Shown here: piece after piece, positions 1 through 10,497 of the stretch | How the letters are laid out: each line of letters starts with the position of its first letter | Position numbering within the stretch: position 1 is the first letter of the stretch | NCBI GenBank assembly: GCA_016214985.1 | Contig: JACRMM010000058.1 | Coordinates: 171,343 to 235,342, forward strand | Length of the DNA stretch: 64,000 bases | Origin: Deltaproteobacteria bacterium | GTDB lineage: Bacteria > Desulfobacterota > Deferrisomatia > Deferrisomatales > JACRMM01 | Direction: 5' to 3' | Made by a program: the position numbers and the translations under genes | Notes under the pieces: model-generated | The model's input: only the letters and a program-made list of their open reading frames with translations | Databases searched by the model: none | Told to the model about the DNA's origin: nothing

Positions 1-1
1 G

Positions 2-1057
2 GGCCGCGACGGGGCCCCGTCGCGGGCGCTCCTGCTCCACTCCTATGGCGACCGGCGCACCCACGAGTTCTTCCTGGAGCGCGACTACCCGGACCCGGCG
101 GTGCTCGGCCGCCTGTTCGGGCTCCTGGGCGCGGAGAAGCAGCCCAAGGAGGAGTTGCGGGCCCGCTCGCGCCTGGACGAGGAGTCCTTTGCCGCCGCGC
201 TCGACAAGCTCTGGATCCACGGAGGCGCCGTGGTCGATCCCGAGGAGACCGTGCGGCGCGGGCGGGAGGGGTGGCGGGCCTCCTACGAGACCCAGCGGGA
301 GCACCGGATTGCGCAGCTCGAGCGGGTAGCGCGGTTCGCCGAGCTCCCCGCCTGCCGCATGCTCCAGCTCGTGCGCCACTTCGGCGACCAGGAGGACTCG
401 GGCGAGCCCTGCGGCCAGTGCGACGCCTGCGCGCCGGCCTCGCGCCTCGTCCAGCTCGGGGGGGCGCCCGACGCCGACGAGCTCGGGCAGCTGCGGCGCC
501 TGCTCGGCGCGCTCGCCTCCGGGGAGCGCCTGGCCGTGGGCCGGGTCTTCCGGGACGCGTTCGAGGGCACGGAGGACCGGCGGCGCTTCGAGGTGCTCCT
601 GTCCGCGCTCGCCCGCGCCGGGCTCGTGCAGCTGACCGAGGACTCGTTCGTCAAGGAGGGGAAGGCCGTGGCGTTTCGGCGGGCGTCGCTCACCGCCGAG
701 GGGCGGCGGACCCTGCGCTCCGAGGAGGCTCTGGGCCGGGTGCGGCTCCCGGCTCCACCGTCCGGCCGGGAGAAGAAGAGAGCGGCGAAGGGGCGCGCAG
801 GGCCCAAGGCGGGTGCCCGACGGCAGCTGGAGGCGGGCGAGGCTATGGACGCGGCCCTCGCGGCGGCCCTGAAGGCGTGGCGCCTGGAGGAGGCGCGCCG
901 GCGGCGGGTGCCCGCGTTTCGGATCCTCACGGACCGGGTGCTCCTGGCCGTGGCGGCCGCGCGGCCGGCCACCGAGGCGGAGCTTCTGGACGTGCCCGGC
1001 TTCGGGCCGCGGCTCCTGGCCCGCTACGGCCGCCCGATCCTCGAGCTCTGCCGGTAG
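2..1057 (+). CDS. RecQ-like ATP-dependent DNA helicase, C-terminal part (5' end outside the window)
   Basis: This is the 3' part of a superfamily 2 DNA helicase used in recombination and repair. The frame is already open at base 2 and begins with an AGRDG-type motif VI region (GRDGAPSRALLL), so the gene starts left of the window. A RecQ zinc-binding module follows: a CRMLQLVRHFGD segment, then CGQCDAC. A winged-helix-like region comes next. An HRDC-like end closes the protein, with LDVPGFGPRLLARYG near the stop. The Walker motifs are not visible. The linker around bases 760-840 is rich in Lys, Arg and Ala. The family assignment is firm, but RecQ cannot be told from a RecQ-like paralogue without the N-terminus. 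Confidence 0.85.
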   Translation, partial: GRDGAPSRALLLHSYGDRRTHEFFLERDYPDPAVLGRLFGLLGAEKQPKEELRARSRLDEESFAAALDKLWIHGGAVVDPEETVRRGREGWRASYETQREHRIAQLERVARFAELPACRMLQLVRHFGDQEDSGEPCGQCDACAPASRLVQLGGAPDADELGQLRRLLGALASGERLAVGRVFRDAFEGTEDRRRFEVLLSALARAGLVQLTEDSFVKEGKAVAFRRASLTAEGRRTLRSEEALGRVRLPAPPSGREKKRAAKGRAGPKAGARRQLEAGEAMDAALAAALKAWRLEEARRRRVPAFRILTDRVLLAVAAARPATEAELLDVPGFGPRLLARYGRPILELCR

Positions 1058-1082
1058 GACCCGCGACGCCTGCGGGGCGCCG

Positions 1083-1805
1083 CTACAGCCCCACCTTGAA
1101 GGTCAGGCTCACGTACGGGCCCTGCTGGGTGGCGTCGAGGGTGACGTCTCCGCTGGATCCCACCATGTCGCTCGCATCCACCTTGAGCTTGATGTACCGA
1201 TACCCGGCGGCCACGTCGACGAAGGGGAAGGGGCTGTAGATCACCTCGCCGAAGGCGTCCACCGCCGAGTTGCCCCGGTACCCGATCCACAGGCCCCGCG
1301 CACGGGCCTCGAGCAGGTCCGCCAGGATGCCCACGTGGGCACCGAGGCCGATCATGGGCACGGCCAGCTGGAACGACTCCTTGACGCCCAGCGGCAGTTT
1401 GGCCTTCCCGTCCAGGTACTTCAGCTGCACCGCCGGCCCGAAGGAGGTCCCGGCGATCCAGTTCTCCAGGTCGATCAGGTCCCACTGGTAGGTGGCCTCC
1501 AGCTGATCGTACTTGAGGGACGAATCGTCCGTGCCCCCGTAGTCGGCACGGGAACCGGCGACGCTCAGGTGGTGGTCGCCCAGCTGGACGAACACCTCGG
1601 CGCCGGGGATCCCCTGGTCCGCGCCGTCGTCGAACTCCAGGTCGCCCCGGAGGTCGAACGTCCCCGACCCGGCCACGCTGAGCTCTCCGGTAAGCCGCGG
1701 GATCCAGTAGGAGCCGCGGACGCCGACCTCGGTGCCGAGCAGGGCGTGGGCCGACAGGGGAGCGGCTACCAGCGCGGCCGCCGCGGCGAAGGATGTGATC
1801 TTCAT
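1083..1805 (-). CDS. Small outer-membrane beta-barrel protein, TIGR04219-like
   Basis: A 240-aa exported protein. The ATG at 1805 follows a strong Shine-Dalgarno (GAGGAGG) and opens a signal peptide (MKITSFAAAAALVAAPLSAHA). The mature part alternates polar and hydrophobic residues in short strands and ends in a hydrophobic strand with an aromatic residue (YVSLTFKVGL), as expected of an outer-membrane barrel. No catalytic motif is visible. It resembles the short outer-membrane proteins common in Desulfobacterota, but the TIGR04219 label comes from memory of that family. It runs divergently from the gene at 1963 and ends 25 bases from the recQ-like stop, facing it. Its function is unknown. Confidence 0.6.
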   Translation of the reverse strand: MKITSFAAAAALVAAPLSAHALLGTEVGVRGSYWIPRLTGELSVAGSGTFDLRGDLEFDDGADQGIPGAEVFVQLGDHHLSVAGSRADYGGTDDSSLKYDQLEATYQWDLIDLENWIAGTSFGPAVQLKYLDGKAKLPLGVKESFQLAVPMIGLGAHVGILADLLEARARGLWIGYRGNSAVDAFGEVIYSPFPFVDVAAGYRYIKLKVDASDMVGSSGDVTLDATQQGPYVSLTFKVGL

Positions 1806-1897
1806 TCGGACTCCTCCTCGGTCACGGGCAACGGGGCCCTGCGGTGTCTGGAGTTTGATCGTGTTCGTGCCACGTTTCGGCACCTCCTCGCGACAGC

Positions 1898-1925
1898 TTG
1901 ACCGCCGCCCGGGCGCTGATAGGTT
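1898..1925 (+). promoter_or_regulatory. Candidate sigma70 promoter for the 140-aa gene
   Basis: TTGACC and TAGGTT are separated by 16 bases, about 38 bases upstream of the ATG at 1963. The match is partial and only inferred from spacing and position in the divergent intergenic region. Confidence 0.3.
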
Positions 1926-1962
1926 GGCTTCTCCCCCACCCCCACGAGGAGGAGAGAGAGCC

Positions 1963-2385
1963 ATGCTCGACAAGCGGAGTCTACACCTGAAGGTCCAGGA
2001 GCTGTGCGACTGCTTTGCCGGCACCGACTACCTGAAGGAGATGTGTCTCGTGCCCAAGGAGCCCGACCCGACCGAGGCAGCCCTCAAGTGGATCGCGCTC
2101 GCCGTGCTCCATGGGATCAACTCCAACGCCGACAAGATCAAGATCAGCCGGTCCGAGGCCGGCGCGGTCACGGTGACGGCCGAGTACCGCAAGGCGACCC
2201 TCCCCACTCCCGGCGACGAGATCGGGCGGGCGGTCCTCGACGCGATCCGTCAGATCGCCCACTTCGAGAAGGACAAGGAGAAGGGCCCGCTGGCGCTCGG
2301 CGTTCGCAACGACAGCCTGGAGCTCGAGGTGTCCATCAAGCGCAAGGACGGCGGCGAGTCGGTGACCCTCGCCTTCCCGAGGTAA
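1963..2385 (+). CDS. Conserved-looking hypothetical protein, 140 aa
   Basis: I do not recognise this family. The ATG at 1963 follows an excellent Shine-Dalgarno (GAGGAGGAGAG). The protein is soluble, with no signal peptide or membrane segment. The first half is helical and carries a Cys pair (ELCDCF) and a third Cys (KEMC), which could bind a metal or form a disulfide. The second half alternates as a beta sheet (KISRSEAGAVTVTAEYRK and LELEVSIKRK). This pattern would suit a small sheet-forming binding or structural protein. Codon use matches the neighbours, so it is a real gene. It stands alone between a divergent membrane protein and the convergent aroF. Confidence 0.7.
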   Translation: MLDKRSLHLKVQELCDCFAGTDYLKEMCLVPKEPDPTEAALKWIALAVLHGINSNADKIKISRSEAGAVTVTAEYRKATLPTPGDEIGRAVLDAIRQIAHFEKDKEKGPLALGVRNDSLELEVSIKRKDGGESVTLAFPR

Positions 2386-2466
2386 GGAAAGCCTTGGCCT
2401 TCCGGCAGCTGCCGCTGGGCCCGGGGACTCCTTTCCGGCGGTGCGGGCTCCTCGGTTCGGTATCGC

Positions 2467-3468
2467 CTACACCGGCGCCAGCGCCCGGAGCTCCGCCATC
2501 AGGCGTTCGAACCCTTTCGGGTCCAGGGACTGGGGGCCGTCGCACAGGGCGCGGCCGGGATCGGGGTGGACCTCGACCATCACGCCGGCCGCACCGACCA
2601 CCAGCGCCGCCTTGGCCATGGGGAGTACGAGGTCGCGGCGCCCGAGCGCGTGGCTCGGGTCCACGATCACGGGCAGGTGCGTCGCGCCCTTGAGGTACGG
2701 CACCACGCCCAGGTCGAGCGTGTTTCGCAGCGCCCGCTCGAAAGTGCGGATGCCTCGCTCGCACAGGATGACCTGGGAGTTGCCTTCGAGCAGGATGTAC
2801 TCGGCCGCGGCCAGAAACTCCTCGAGCGTCGCGCTCATGCCGCGCTTCAGGAGCACGGGTTTTCCCACTCGGCCGACCTCCTTGAGGAGGTCGAAGTTCT
2901 GCATGTTCCGGGCGCCGACCTGCAGGCAGTCGGCAACGGACGCCACGCGCTCCAACTGGTCGATGCGCATCACCTCGGTCACGATCGGAAGAGCCGCGGC
3001 GCGGCCGGCCTCGGCCAGGTACTCCAGGCCCTCGTAGCCGAGCCCCTGGAAGGCGTGGGGCCCGGTGCGCGGCTTGAAGGCGCCGCCTCGCAGCAGGTGC
3101 GCCCCCGCCGCCTTCACCGCCCGCGCGGCAGCCAGGACCTGCTCGCGGCTCTCCACTGCACAGGGGCCGGCGATGACGACCGGCTTCTCCCCCCAGCCCA
3201 CCCGCACGCCGCCGACCTGGACGACCGTGTCTTCGGGGTGGAAGTCGCGGCTCACCAGCTTGTAGGGCTTTGTCACGTGAATCAGCTCTTGGATGCCGGG
3301 CAGATCCCGGAAGGGCGCCTCGTCCACGTACCCCTGGTTGCCGAGCACCCCGATCGCGACCCGGTTCTCGCCGGGGATCGGCTGGGGCGTCAGGCCCAGG
3401 CCGCGGATGGTCTCGAGGACGGCGTCGACCTGGCCCTGGGTGGCACTGTGTTCCATCACGATGAGCAT
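2467..3468 (-). CDS. aroF: 3-deoxy-7-phosphoheptulonate (DAHP) synthase, AroF/beta type
   Basis: It catalyses the first step of the shikimate pathway: phosphoenolpyruvate plus erythrose 4-phosphate to DAHP, in the cytoplasm. The 333-aa protein has the layout of the type I-beta enzymes: an N-terminal ferredoxin-like regulatory domain (residues 1-70, starting MLIVMEHSATQGQVD), then the TIM barrel. The metal and substrate motifs are visible: GPCAVES, FKPRTGPHAFQG, DPSHALGRRD and EVHPDP. The N-terminal domain usually mediates feedback inhibition by Tyr or Phe. It lies 61 bases downstream of the YbaK-like gene on the same strand, so the two may share a transcript. The family assignment is secure; which effector inhibits it is not visible. 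Confidence 0.93.
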   Translation of the reverse strand: MLIVMEHSATQGQVDAVLETIRGLGLTPQPIPGENRVAIGVLGNQGYVDEAPFRDLPGIQELIHVTKPYKLVSRDFHPEDTVVQVGGVRVGWGEKPVVIAGPCAVESREQVLAAARAVKAAGAHLLRGGAFKPRTGPHAFQGLGYEGLEYLAEAGRAAALPIVTEVMRIDQLERVASVADCLQVGARNMQNFDLLKEVGRVGKPVLLKRGMSATLEEFLAAAEYILLEGNSQVILCERGIRTFERALRNTLDLGVVPYLKGATHLPVIVDPSHALGRRDLVLPMAKAALVVGAAGVMVEVHPDPGRALCDGPQSLDPKGFERLMAELRALAPV

Positions 3469-3529
3469 GGGGACCTCGGGTTCGAGCGGGGGCGAACCGC
3501 GCCGCAGTGGTCGCGCAAGTCAGGAGATT

Positions 3530-4024
3530 TCAACCGGGTACGCCCTTTCCGGCCACGATCAGGGGCTCGCAGGCGTCGACCTCCGAGCCATTGGTGATCT
3601 GGAGAAGTCGGTCCACGGTGATCGGCACGGCCGAGTGGTCGTTGCCGCCGGCCGCGTAGACGACGGGGAAGCGGCGCAGGCTCGCGTCGACGGCGACGCG
3701 GGTCGCCGCAGGGAGGAGGAACGGACACACCCCGCCCGGCGCGTAGCCCGTGTGGCGCTCCACCTCGTCGGGCGTGGGCAGGCGGACCTTGCCGGAGAGC
3801 CCGAGCGCCGCCTTGAGGCGGCTCCCGCGCACCTTCACGTCGCCGGAGGTGACCACGGCCACGGGCGTGGCGCCCACGACGAAGAGCACCGTCTTCGCAA
3901 TCTCTCCCGGCGAGCAGCCGACCGCCCGGGCGGCGGTCTCCGAGGTCGGGGTCGGCGCCTCGAACTCCAAGACGGCAATGCCCCGCCCGGTCAGAAAGGC
4001 CTTGACGTCGTCGATGGTCGGCAC
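3530..4024 (-). CDS. YbaK/ProX-type aminoacyl-tRNA deacylase
   Basis: A 164-aa trans-editing protein of the YbaK/EbsC/ProX superfamily, which hydrolyses mischarged tRNAs such as Cys-tRNA(Pro) or Ala-tRNA(Pro). Family features seen are an N-terminal helix, the conserved Lys in GEIAKTVLFVV, the GGVCPFLLP loop and the GGNDHSAVPI segment that lines the pocket. The length is typical of free-standing members. The ATG at 4024 is the natural start. Which tRNA it edits cannot be read from sequence. Probably co-transcribed with aroF downstream and divergent from the PA2779-like gene. Confidence 0.85.
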   Translation of the reverse strand: MPTIDDVKAFLTGRGIAVLEFEAPTPTSETAARAVGCSPGEIAKTVLFVVGATPVAVVTSGDVKVRGSRLKAALGLSGKVRLPTPDEVERHTGYAPGGVCPFLLPAATRVAVDASLRRFPVVYAAGGNDHSAVPITVDRLLQITNGSEVDACEPLIVAGKGVPG

Positions 4025-4095
4025 GGCGGCGCTCCTCGGAGATGCGGGCAGCGGACACGATAGTGTTCGGGCCCCTGCCGCGTCAAGGTTGCGGG

Positions 4096-4124
4096 TTGCA
4101 GAGCGCTGGCGGGCGCTCTAGACT
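4096..4124 (+). promoter_or_regulatory. Candidate sigma70 promoter of the PA2779/PA2778-like pair
   Basis: TTGCAG, a 17-base spacer, then TAGACT, about 39 bases upstream of the ATG at 4164. It lies in the short divergent region shared with the YbaK-like gene. Confidence 0.45.
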
Positions 4125-4163
4125 GGCGACCCCGTTCGGAACCCTTATCGAGGAGGCTTGGTG

Positions 4164-4559
4164 ATGCGCTCGTCCCGCTCTTGGAAGGAGCTCACGGCCG
4201 TTGTCGTGATCTTTTCGCTCCTGTGTCTTGCCCTGCCTGCCCGGCCGGCGGCGGCCGGCTGGATCCCCTCGAGAGTTGCCGCAGAGGCGCCCCACGCGCG
4301 GCTCGTCTCCCTGCTGGACCGCGAGGATGTGGTGCGCGCGTTTCAGACCCTGGGAGTCGACCGCGCCGAGGCGGCCCGTCGGGTGGCCGGGCTCACCGAC
4401 CGGGAGGCGAGCGAGGCAGTGGGGCGTCTCGACTCCCTGCCGGCCGGAGGCGATCCGGTGGGCACGATCGTCGGTGCCGCCCTGCTCGTGTTCTTCGTCC
4501 TGCTGCTGACCGACCTCCTCGGACTGACCCACTTCTACCCCTTCACGAAGAGGAGGTAG
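4164..4559 (+). CDS. PA2779 family protein (small exported membrane protein)
   Basis: A 131-aa protein with an N-terminal signal or anchor (residues 11-32), a short helical middle (LLDREDVVRAFQTLGVDRAEA) and a C-terminal membrane helix (GTIVGAALLVFFVLLLTDLLG) followed by YPFTKRR. This is the PA2779 layout. Alternative TTG (4158) and GTG (4161) starts lie just upstream, but AGGAGG at 4151-4156 gives the best spacing to the ATG at 4164. The last two Arg codons plus the stop (AGG AGG TAG) also form the Shine-Dalgarno of the next gene, which couples the pair. The family always sits beside a PA2778-type cysteine peptidase; the biological role is unknown. Confidence 0.8.
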   Translation: MRSSRSWKELTAVVVIFSLLCLALPARPAAAGWIPSRVAAEAPHARLVSLLDREDVVRAFQTLGVDRAEAARRVAGLTDREASEAVGRLDSLPAGGDPVGTIVGAALLVFFVLLLTDLLGLTHFYPFTKRR

Positions 4560-4563
4560 CGCC

Positions 4564-5508
4564 CTGGCGCGGCGCTGCTGCGCCGACGCGCTGGCGGTGG
4601 CGGTTGTGTTTCTTTGGCTGCCTGCCTGCGCGGCCGGCCTCGGGGAGCTCCGCAGCGAGGGGCTTCCGCCTCGGGCGCAGGTGGCCGGCGTGCCCGCCTT
4701 CGCCCAGACGAGAGACCACTGCGGACCCGCCGCGCTCGCCTCCCTGCTCTCCTGGGCGGGGCGACCCGAGACGCCGGACACCCTGGGGCCCTTCGTCTAT
4801 GCCCCGCGCCGCGGCGGCACGCTGCCGATCGAGCTTGCCCGGGAGATCCGCAGCCGCGGTCTCCTCGCCTACCCGGTGCTCCCCCGCCTGGACGCGCTCC
4901 TGGCCGAGGTGGCGGCCGGACACCCCGCCCTGGTCCTGGAGAACCGGGGCCTCTCCTGGGCCTCTCTCTGGCACTACTCGGTGCTCGTGGGTTACGACCT
5001 CGCTGCGGACCGCGTGACCGTCCTCGGGGGGGATGCGGAGCCCGAAGCGTTCTCGCTCACTGCCTTTTCCCATACCTGGAACCGCGGCGGATCCCTGGGC
5101 CTCCTGGCCCTGCCGGCCGGTGAGCTTCCGGCGGCGGCCGACCCGGAGGGCATCCTCGCGGCGCTCGCGGACCTGGAGGAGGTGGGCCAGGCGCAGGGGG
5201 CGGCGCTCGGGTACGAGGCATTCCTCAACCGATGGCCGGACCGCTGGCGCGGGGCCTTCGGGTGGGGCAACGCGCTGCACGCCCTGGGGCAGGACGACCG
5301 GGCGGAGGCGGCCTTTCGGAGGGCGCACGGCACCGGGCCGGAGCGCCCCGAGCCCTTGAACAACCTCGCACTCCTGGTTCGGGCGAAGGGCCGTTGGGAC
5401 GAGGCCGAGGCCCTGGCACGGCGCGCGGTGGAGGCGGCTGCACGCCTCGGGCTCGACCCCGGACCCTACGAGCAGACGCTGCGGGAGGTGTCGTCGGGCG
5501 CCCCCTGA
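4564..5508 (+). CDS. PA2778 family cysteine peptidase-like lipoprotein with TPR repeats, apparent CTG start
   Basis: A 314-aa protein. A C39-like papain-fold domain carries the nucleophile Cys (RDHCGPAALASLL) and the His (WHYSVLVGYD). A TPR region fills the C-terminal third (GWGNALHALGQDDRAEAAFR; LNNLALLVRAKGRWDEAEAL). No ATG, GTG or TTG gives a complete signal sequence: the first, GTG at 4597, leaves only a short uncharged stub. A CTG at 4564, seven bases after AGAGGAGG, adds the charged n-region (ARRCC) before the hydrophobic stretch and a lipobox LPAC, so I start there. The 3' end overlaps the convergent radical SAM gene by 43 bases. Probably a periplasm-facing lipoprotein; substrate unknown. 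Confidence 0.75.
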   Translation: MARRCCADALAVAVVFLWLPACAAGLGELRSEGLPPRAQVAGVPAFAQTRDHCGPAALASLLSWAGRPETPDTLGPFVYAPRRGGTLPIELAREIRSRGLLAYPVLPRLDALLAEVAAGHPALVLENRGLSWASLWHYSVLVGYDLAADRVTVLGGDAEPEAFSLTAFSHTWNRGGSLGLLALPAGELPAAADPEGILAALADLEEVGQAQGAALGYEAFLNRWPDRWRGAFGWGNALHALGQDDRAEAAFRRAHGTGPERPEPLNNLALLVRAKGRWDEAEALARRAVEAAARLGLDPGPYEQTLREVSSGAP

Positions 5509-7169
5509 GGCAACGGGCACACGCCGCATACGGAGCAGCGGCCGGGGCGGCACGGCACCGGCGGCTCTCCCCTCAAGGAGGCGGCGCGCTCTCGCCGGAG
5601 GTGTTCGGTGCTGGGGCCGCCGGTCACCACGTCCCACGGAAGCGCTTCGTCCACATCCCTCTCCCGGTCCAACACGGCCCGCGCCTCGGCCGAGCGCAGG
5701 ACGGCGCGCCACTCCCCGGTCGCCGCTGCCTGTTCCAAGAGCGGGGCGATGCTGCGGCCACCCCGTGCGAGGAGCCCCTGGACCCGCGACCACTTGGGCG
5801 TCTCCGCCACGACCCGCACCGCCGTTCTCCGGCCCAACAACTTCTCGAGCAGGCGAATCCTCGACCGCAGGAGCGGCTCGGGCGCCATGGTCTCCCACTG
5901 GAAGGGTGTGTGGGCCTTGGGCACGAAGGGGGCGGCACTCACGGTCACCGTTCCCCCGCCCAGGGCAGAGCGCGCCTCCGTGGCCAACTCTGCGAGCGCG
6001 CCGAGGTCCTCGTCCGCCTCGCCCGGAAGGCCGACCATGGCGTAGATCCTCAGGCGGTGCAGACCGGCCCCGGCTGCCAGGCGCGCGGCCCTCAGGACGT
6101 CGTCGCGCCCGATCTCCTTGCCCAGCCGTCGCCGCAACCGCTCCGACCCCGCCTCGAGGGCCACGGTCAGGGTCTTGAGGCCGCCCCGAGCCAGAAGGGC
6201 GAGGACCTCTTCATCGAGGTTCTCGGCTCGGAAGGAGGACACGGTGAAGCCGGCGCCGAGGTCGAGGATGGCCTCGGCCAGCTCCTTGAAGCGGGGGTGA
6301 TCCGAGACCGCGGCGCCCACGAGGCCGAGCCGGCCCACCTCCCGGGCGCCGAGGCGCAGGAACGGCTCGAGGGTCTCGAGGGGGAGGAACCGCGCGGGCC
6401 TGGTGGCGTGGCCGGCGGCGCAGAACCGGCAGGCGTGGGGGCAGCCGCGGCTGATCTCCAGGAGGTACGCGCCCTGGAAGGCGTCGTCCGGCGTCGAGAT
6501 GCGGGTGCGCGCCGGGTCCCAGGGGCACTCGGCCCAGCGGCGCGCCACCGTCTCGGGAGCCTTCCCCTGGGGCCGGCGCGAGAGGACTCGGCCGTCCGCT
6601 TCGGCGACGTCGTAGCGCGACGGGACGTAGACGCCCGGCACGCGCGCGTCCGCCAGGGCCTCCAGGAGCTCGGGCCTGGGGAGGCCCCGATGGTCGCGCA
6701 GGAAGGCATGCAGGGGGAGAAGGCCTGCCTCCGCCTCTCCCAAGAAGACGGCATCGAGAAAGGGAGCCAGAGGCTCGGGGTTGAGGGTGACGGCGACGCC
6801 TCCGCCCAATACGAAAGGGTCTCTACTCCCCCGCGCCTCGCTCCGCAGAGCCACGCCCCCGGCCGCGAGCAGTCGGAGCGCCTCGGGGTAGTCGCCCTCG
6901 AAGGAAAGGCTCAAGGCCACGAGGTCGTAGTCCCGCAGAGCCCGCCCTGCTTCCACCGTCCGGGGGTAGTCGGAGAAGGCGCGATGGCAGAGGCTCCCCG
7001 GCAGGCCGGAGAGGAGCGCGAAGACCGCCTGGAAGCCGAGGTTCGCCATCCCGAGGCCGTGGCGGTTCGGGTAGACGAGGGCGCAGGAGAGATCGACCGC
7101 TCCGGCGGGGCCCGGCAGCTCGAGGACCTGCTCGGAGGGTCGATCCAGGGAAGCGGGCCGGGTGGACAC
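5466..7169 (-). CDS. Radical SAM protein with N-terminal B12-binding-like domain
   Basis: A 567-aa Fe-S oxidoreductase. The N-terminal region (about 1-190) has the Rossmann-like layout of cobalamin-binding radical SAM proteins (ALVYPNRHGLGMANLGFQ; DLVALSLSFEGDYPEAL; FVLGGGVAVTLNPEPLAP). The radical SAM core has the 4Fe-4S motif CPHACRFC (ISRGCPHACRFCAAGH). A second Cys cluster sits at the C-terminus (PCRPGRCSVCGVCP) and could hold an auxiliary cluster. It is close to the TIGR03960 family known in anaerobes, usually beside tRNA/rRNA modification genes, but here it stands alone. The substrate is unknown. Its 3' end overlaps the PA2778-like gene. Confidence 0.82.
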   Translation of the reverse strand: MSTRPASLDRPSEQVLELPGPAGAVDLSCALVYPNRHGLGMANLGFQAVFALLSGLPGSLCHRAFSDYPRTVEAGRALRDYDLVALSLSFEGDYPEALRLLAAGGVALRSEARGSRDPFVLGGGVAVTLNPEPLAPFLDAVFLGEAEAGLLPLHAFLRDHRGLPRPELLEALADARVPGVYVPSRYDVAEADGRVLSRRPQGKAPETVARRWAECPWDPARTRISTPDDAFQGAYLLEISRGCPHACRFCAAGHATRPARFLPLETLEPFLRLGAREVGRLGLVGAAVSDHPRFKELAEAILDLGAGFTVSSFRAENLDEEVLALLARGGLKTLTVALEAGSERLRRRLGKEIGRDDVLRAARLAAGAGLHRLRIYAMVGLPGEADEDLGALAELATEARSALGGGTVTVSAAPFVPKAHTPFQWETMAPEPLLRSRIRLLEKLLGRRTAVRVVAETPKWSRVQGLLARGGRSIAPLLEQAAATGEWRAVLRSAEARAVLDRERDVDEALPWDVVTGGPSTEHLRRERAASLRGEPPVPCRPGRCSVCGVCPLPQGAPDDTSRSVCS

Positions 7170-7244
7170 GGAGTGGCTGCCTCGAGGGCGGAGAGAGGTG
7201 GGTCGGAGGGATGGCCGTCCGGCGTACCTTACCCGAATCGGGCG

Positions 7245-7279
7245 ACCCGGTCACGCGCCCGCGCCTTCCGTGACCGGGT
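7245..7279. repeat. Inverted repeat between katG and the radical SAM gene
   Basis: An 11-bp perfect inverted repeat (ACCCGGTCACG with CGTGACCGGGT, 13-base loop) in the 250-base gap between the two minus-strand genes. A T-rich tail follows on the plus side only, so as a katG terminator it would lack the usual U-run. A short palindrome (CCCGAATCGGG) lies just left of it. I see no gene in 7170-7419. Confidence 0.5.
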
Positions 7280-7419
7280 TTCCTTTTCTGACCCCCGCCG
7301 CCTCCTCCGTCACGAAGAGGATTGGCTCCCGATCCTCCGGTCTGAGGCCGGCCCCTGAACGCTCCCTGACTGTCTTCTTGCCGTCCTGTTTGAAGCCCTC
7401 GAAGACGTTCGTGCTGCGA

Positions 7420-9615
<2,196 letters not shown>

Positions 9616-9738
9616 CGCTGCTCTCCTTTCCGTTCAGGCTTGGATTTCCACAGCTACCACGTGCATGTCCTGCATCAGCACCGCGTGCTGGTGCCCGGCG
9701 TGAGGCTGTTCGGGTCGTCCGGGACCCGGATCCCCAAG

Positions 9739-10173
9739 TCATTCTTGACACTTCGGGCAGAGGCCGTAGAAATCCAGCCGGTGGGTGAGGATCCGAAACC
9801 CGGTCTGCCCCGTCACTTCGTCCGCCATGTCCCCCAGCTTCGTCAGGTCGAGATCCACGATCTGGTGACACGTGACGCACAGGACGTGGGGGTGCGGATA
9901 CGGTTGGTTCCCGTCGTACCGATTGCTGTCCTGACTGAACTCCAGTTCGAGCACCTCTCCCGCCTCCTTCAGAGCGGTCACCGTCTTGTAGACCGTGGCC
10001 AGACTGGTCTTCGGGAACTCCGTGGAGACGATCCGGAACACCTGCTCCGCGCTGGGGTGCCCCACGCTGCGTGCCAGGACCTCGAGAATGGCCCTCCGCT
10101 GCGCTGTGATCCGGTGCCCGCGCTCCCGCAGCCGGGCGACCATCTGCTCCAGTCGCAACTCCGAATCAGCCAA
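9739..10173 (-). CDS. Fur family regulator, PerR-like
   Basis: A 144-aa Fur-family repressor, probably peroxide-sensing because katG follows 123 bases downstream. The winged helix lies in the first 85 residues (RITAQRRAILEVL; TSLATVYKTVTAL). The metal domain has HPHVLCVTCHQIVDL and a C-terminal CPKC, giving the two CXXC structural zinc pairs. The TTG at 10173 follows GGGAAGG with good spacing. A GTG at 10206 would add eleven residues but has no ribosome-binding site. Peroxide rather than iron sensing is inferred from the neighbour. Confidence 0.85.
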   Translation of the reverse strand: MADSELRLEQMVARLRERGHRITAQRRAILEVLARSVGHPSAEQVFRIVSTEFPKTSLATVYKTVTALKEAGEVLELEFSQDSNRYDGNQPYPHPHVLCVTCHQIVDLDLTKLGDMADEVTGQTGFRILTHRLDFYGLCPKCQE

Positions 10174-10206
10174 GGCAAGGCCTTCCCAACGCCTGCGGAA
10201 CACCAC

Positions 10207-10497
10207 TATGGATAATCAGTGTCCACAAGCTATCAGTTGCCGTGCCGCTGTCAATTCGACAGACCGATGCCTGGCCCGGAACACCGATGCGGCGGGGCCG
10301 CCGGCGCTGCGCGGCCGGTTCGGCAACTCAGCAGCAGGGTCGTGCGGAGAGGGGTGTGGATCGCGGTGGAATTCGGCGATGGGAGGTACGCAACTGCGGG
10401 GGAGGCGCCCGCGCCGTGTGTCCTCCCCGGCAGGGCTGAGCGGATCGGGGTCCGGGCGAAGAAGCGCTGAGCTCCGCTGCTCCGGACGTGCGCTCCC
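10207..10497. other. Intergenic region between the PerR-like gene and the chemoreceptor
   Basis: Apart from the promoter near 10227-10254 I see no gene, RNA or repeat here. Small open frames on both strands lack ribosome-binding sites and recognisable sequence. Confidence 0.6.
10227..10254 (-). promoter_or_regulatory. Candidate promoter and operator of the PerR-like gene
   Basis: TTGACA (10249-10254) and TAGCTT (10227-10232) are 16 bases apart on the minus strand. Just downstream, 10209-10225 holds an imperfect palindrome with outer arms TGGA/TCCA and an inner Fur-like GATAATCA half-site. That position would suit autorepression. The operator identity is a guess. Confidence 0.45.

Noticed and set aside
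5232..7358. 708-codon plus-strand open frame
   Set aside because: It is antisense to the radical SAM gene, which has clear motifs. Long open antisense frames are expected at this GC content, and the product is low-complexity.
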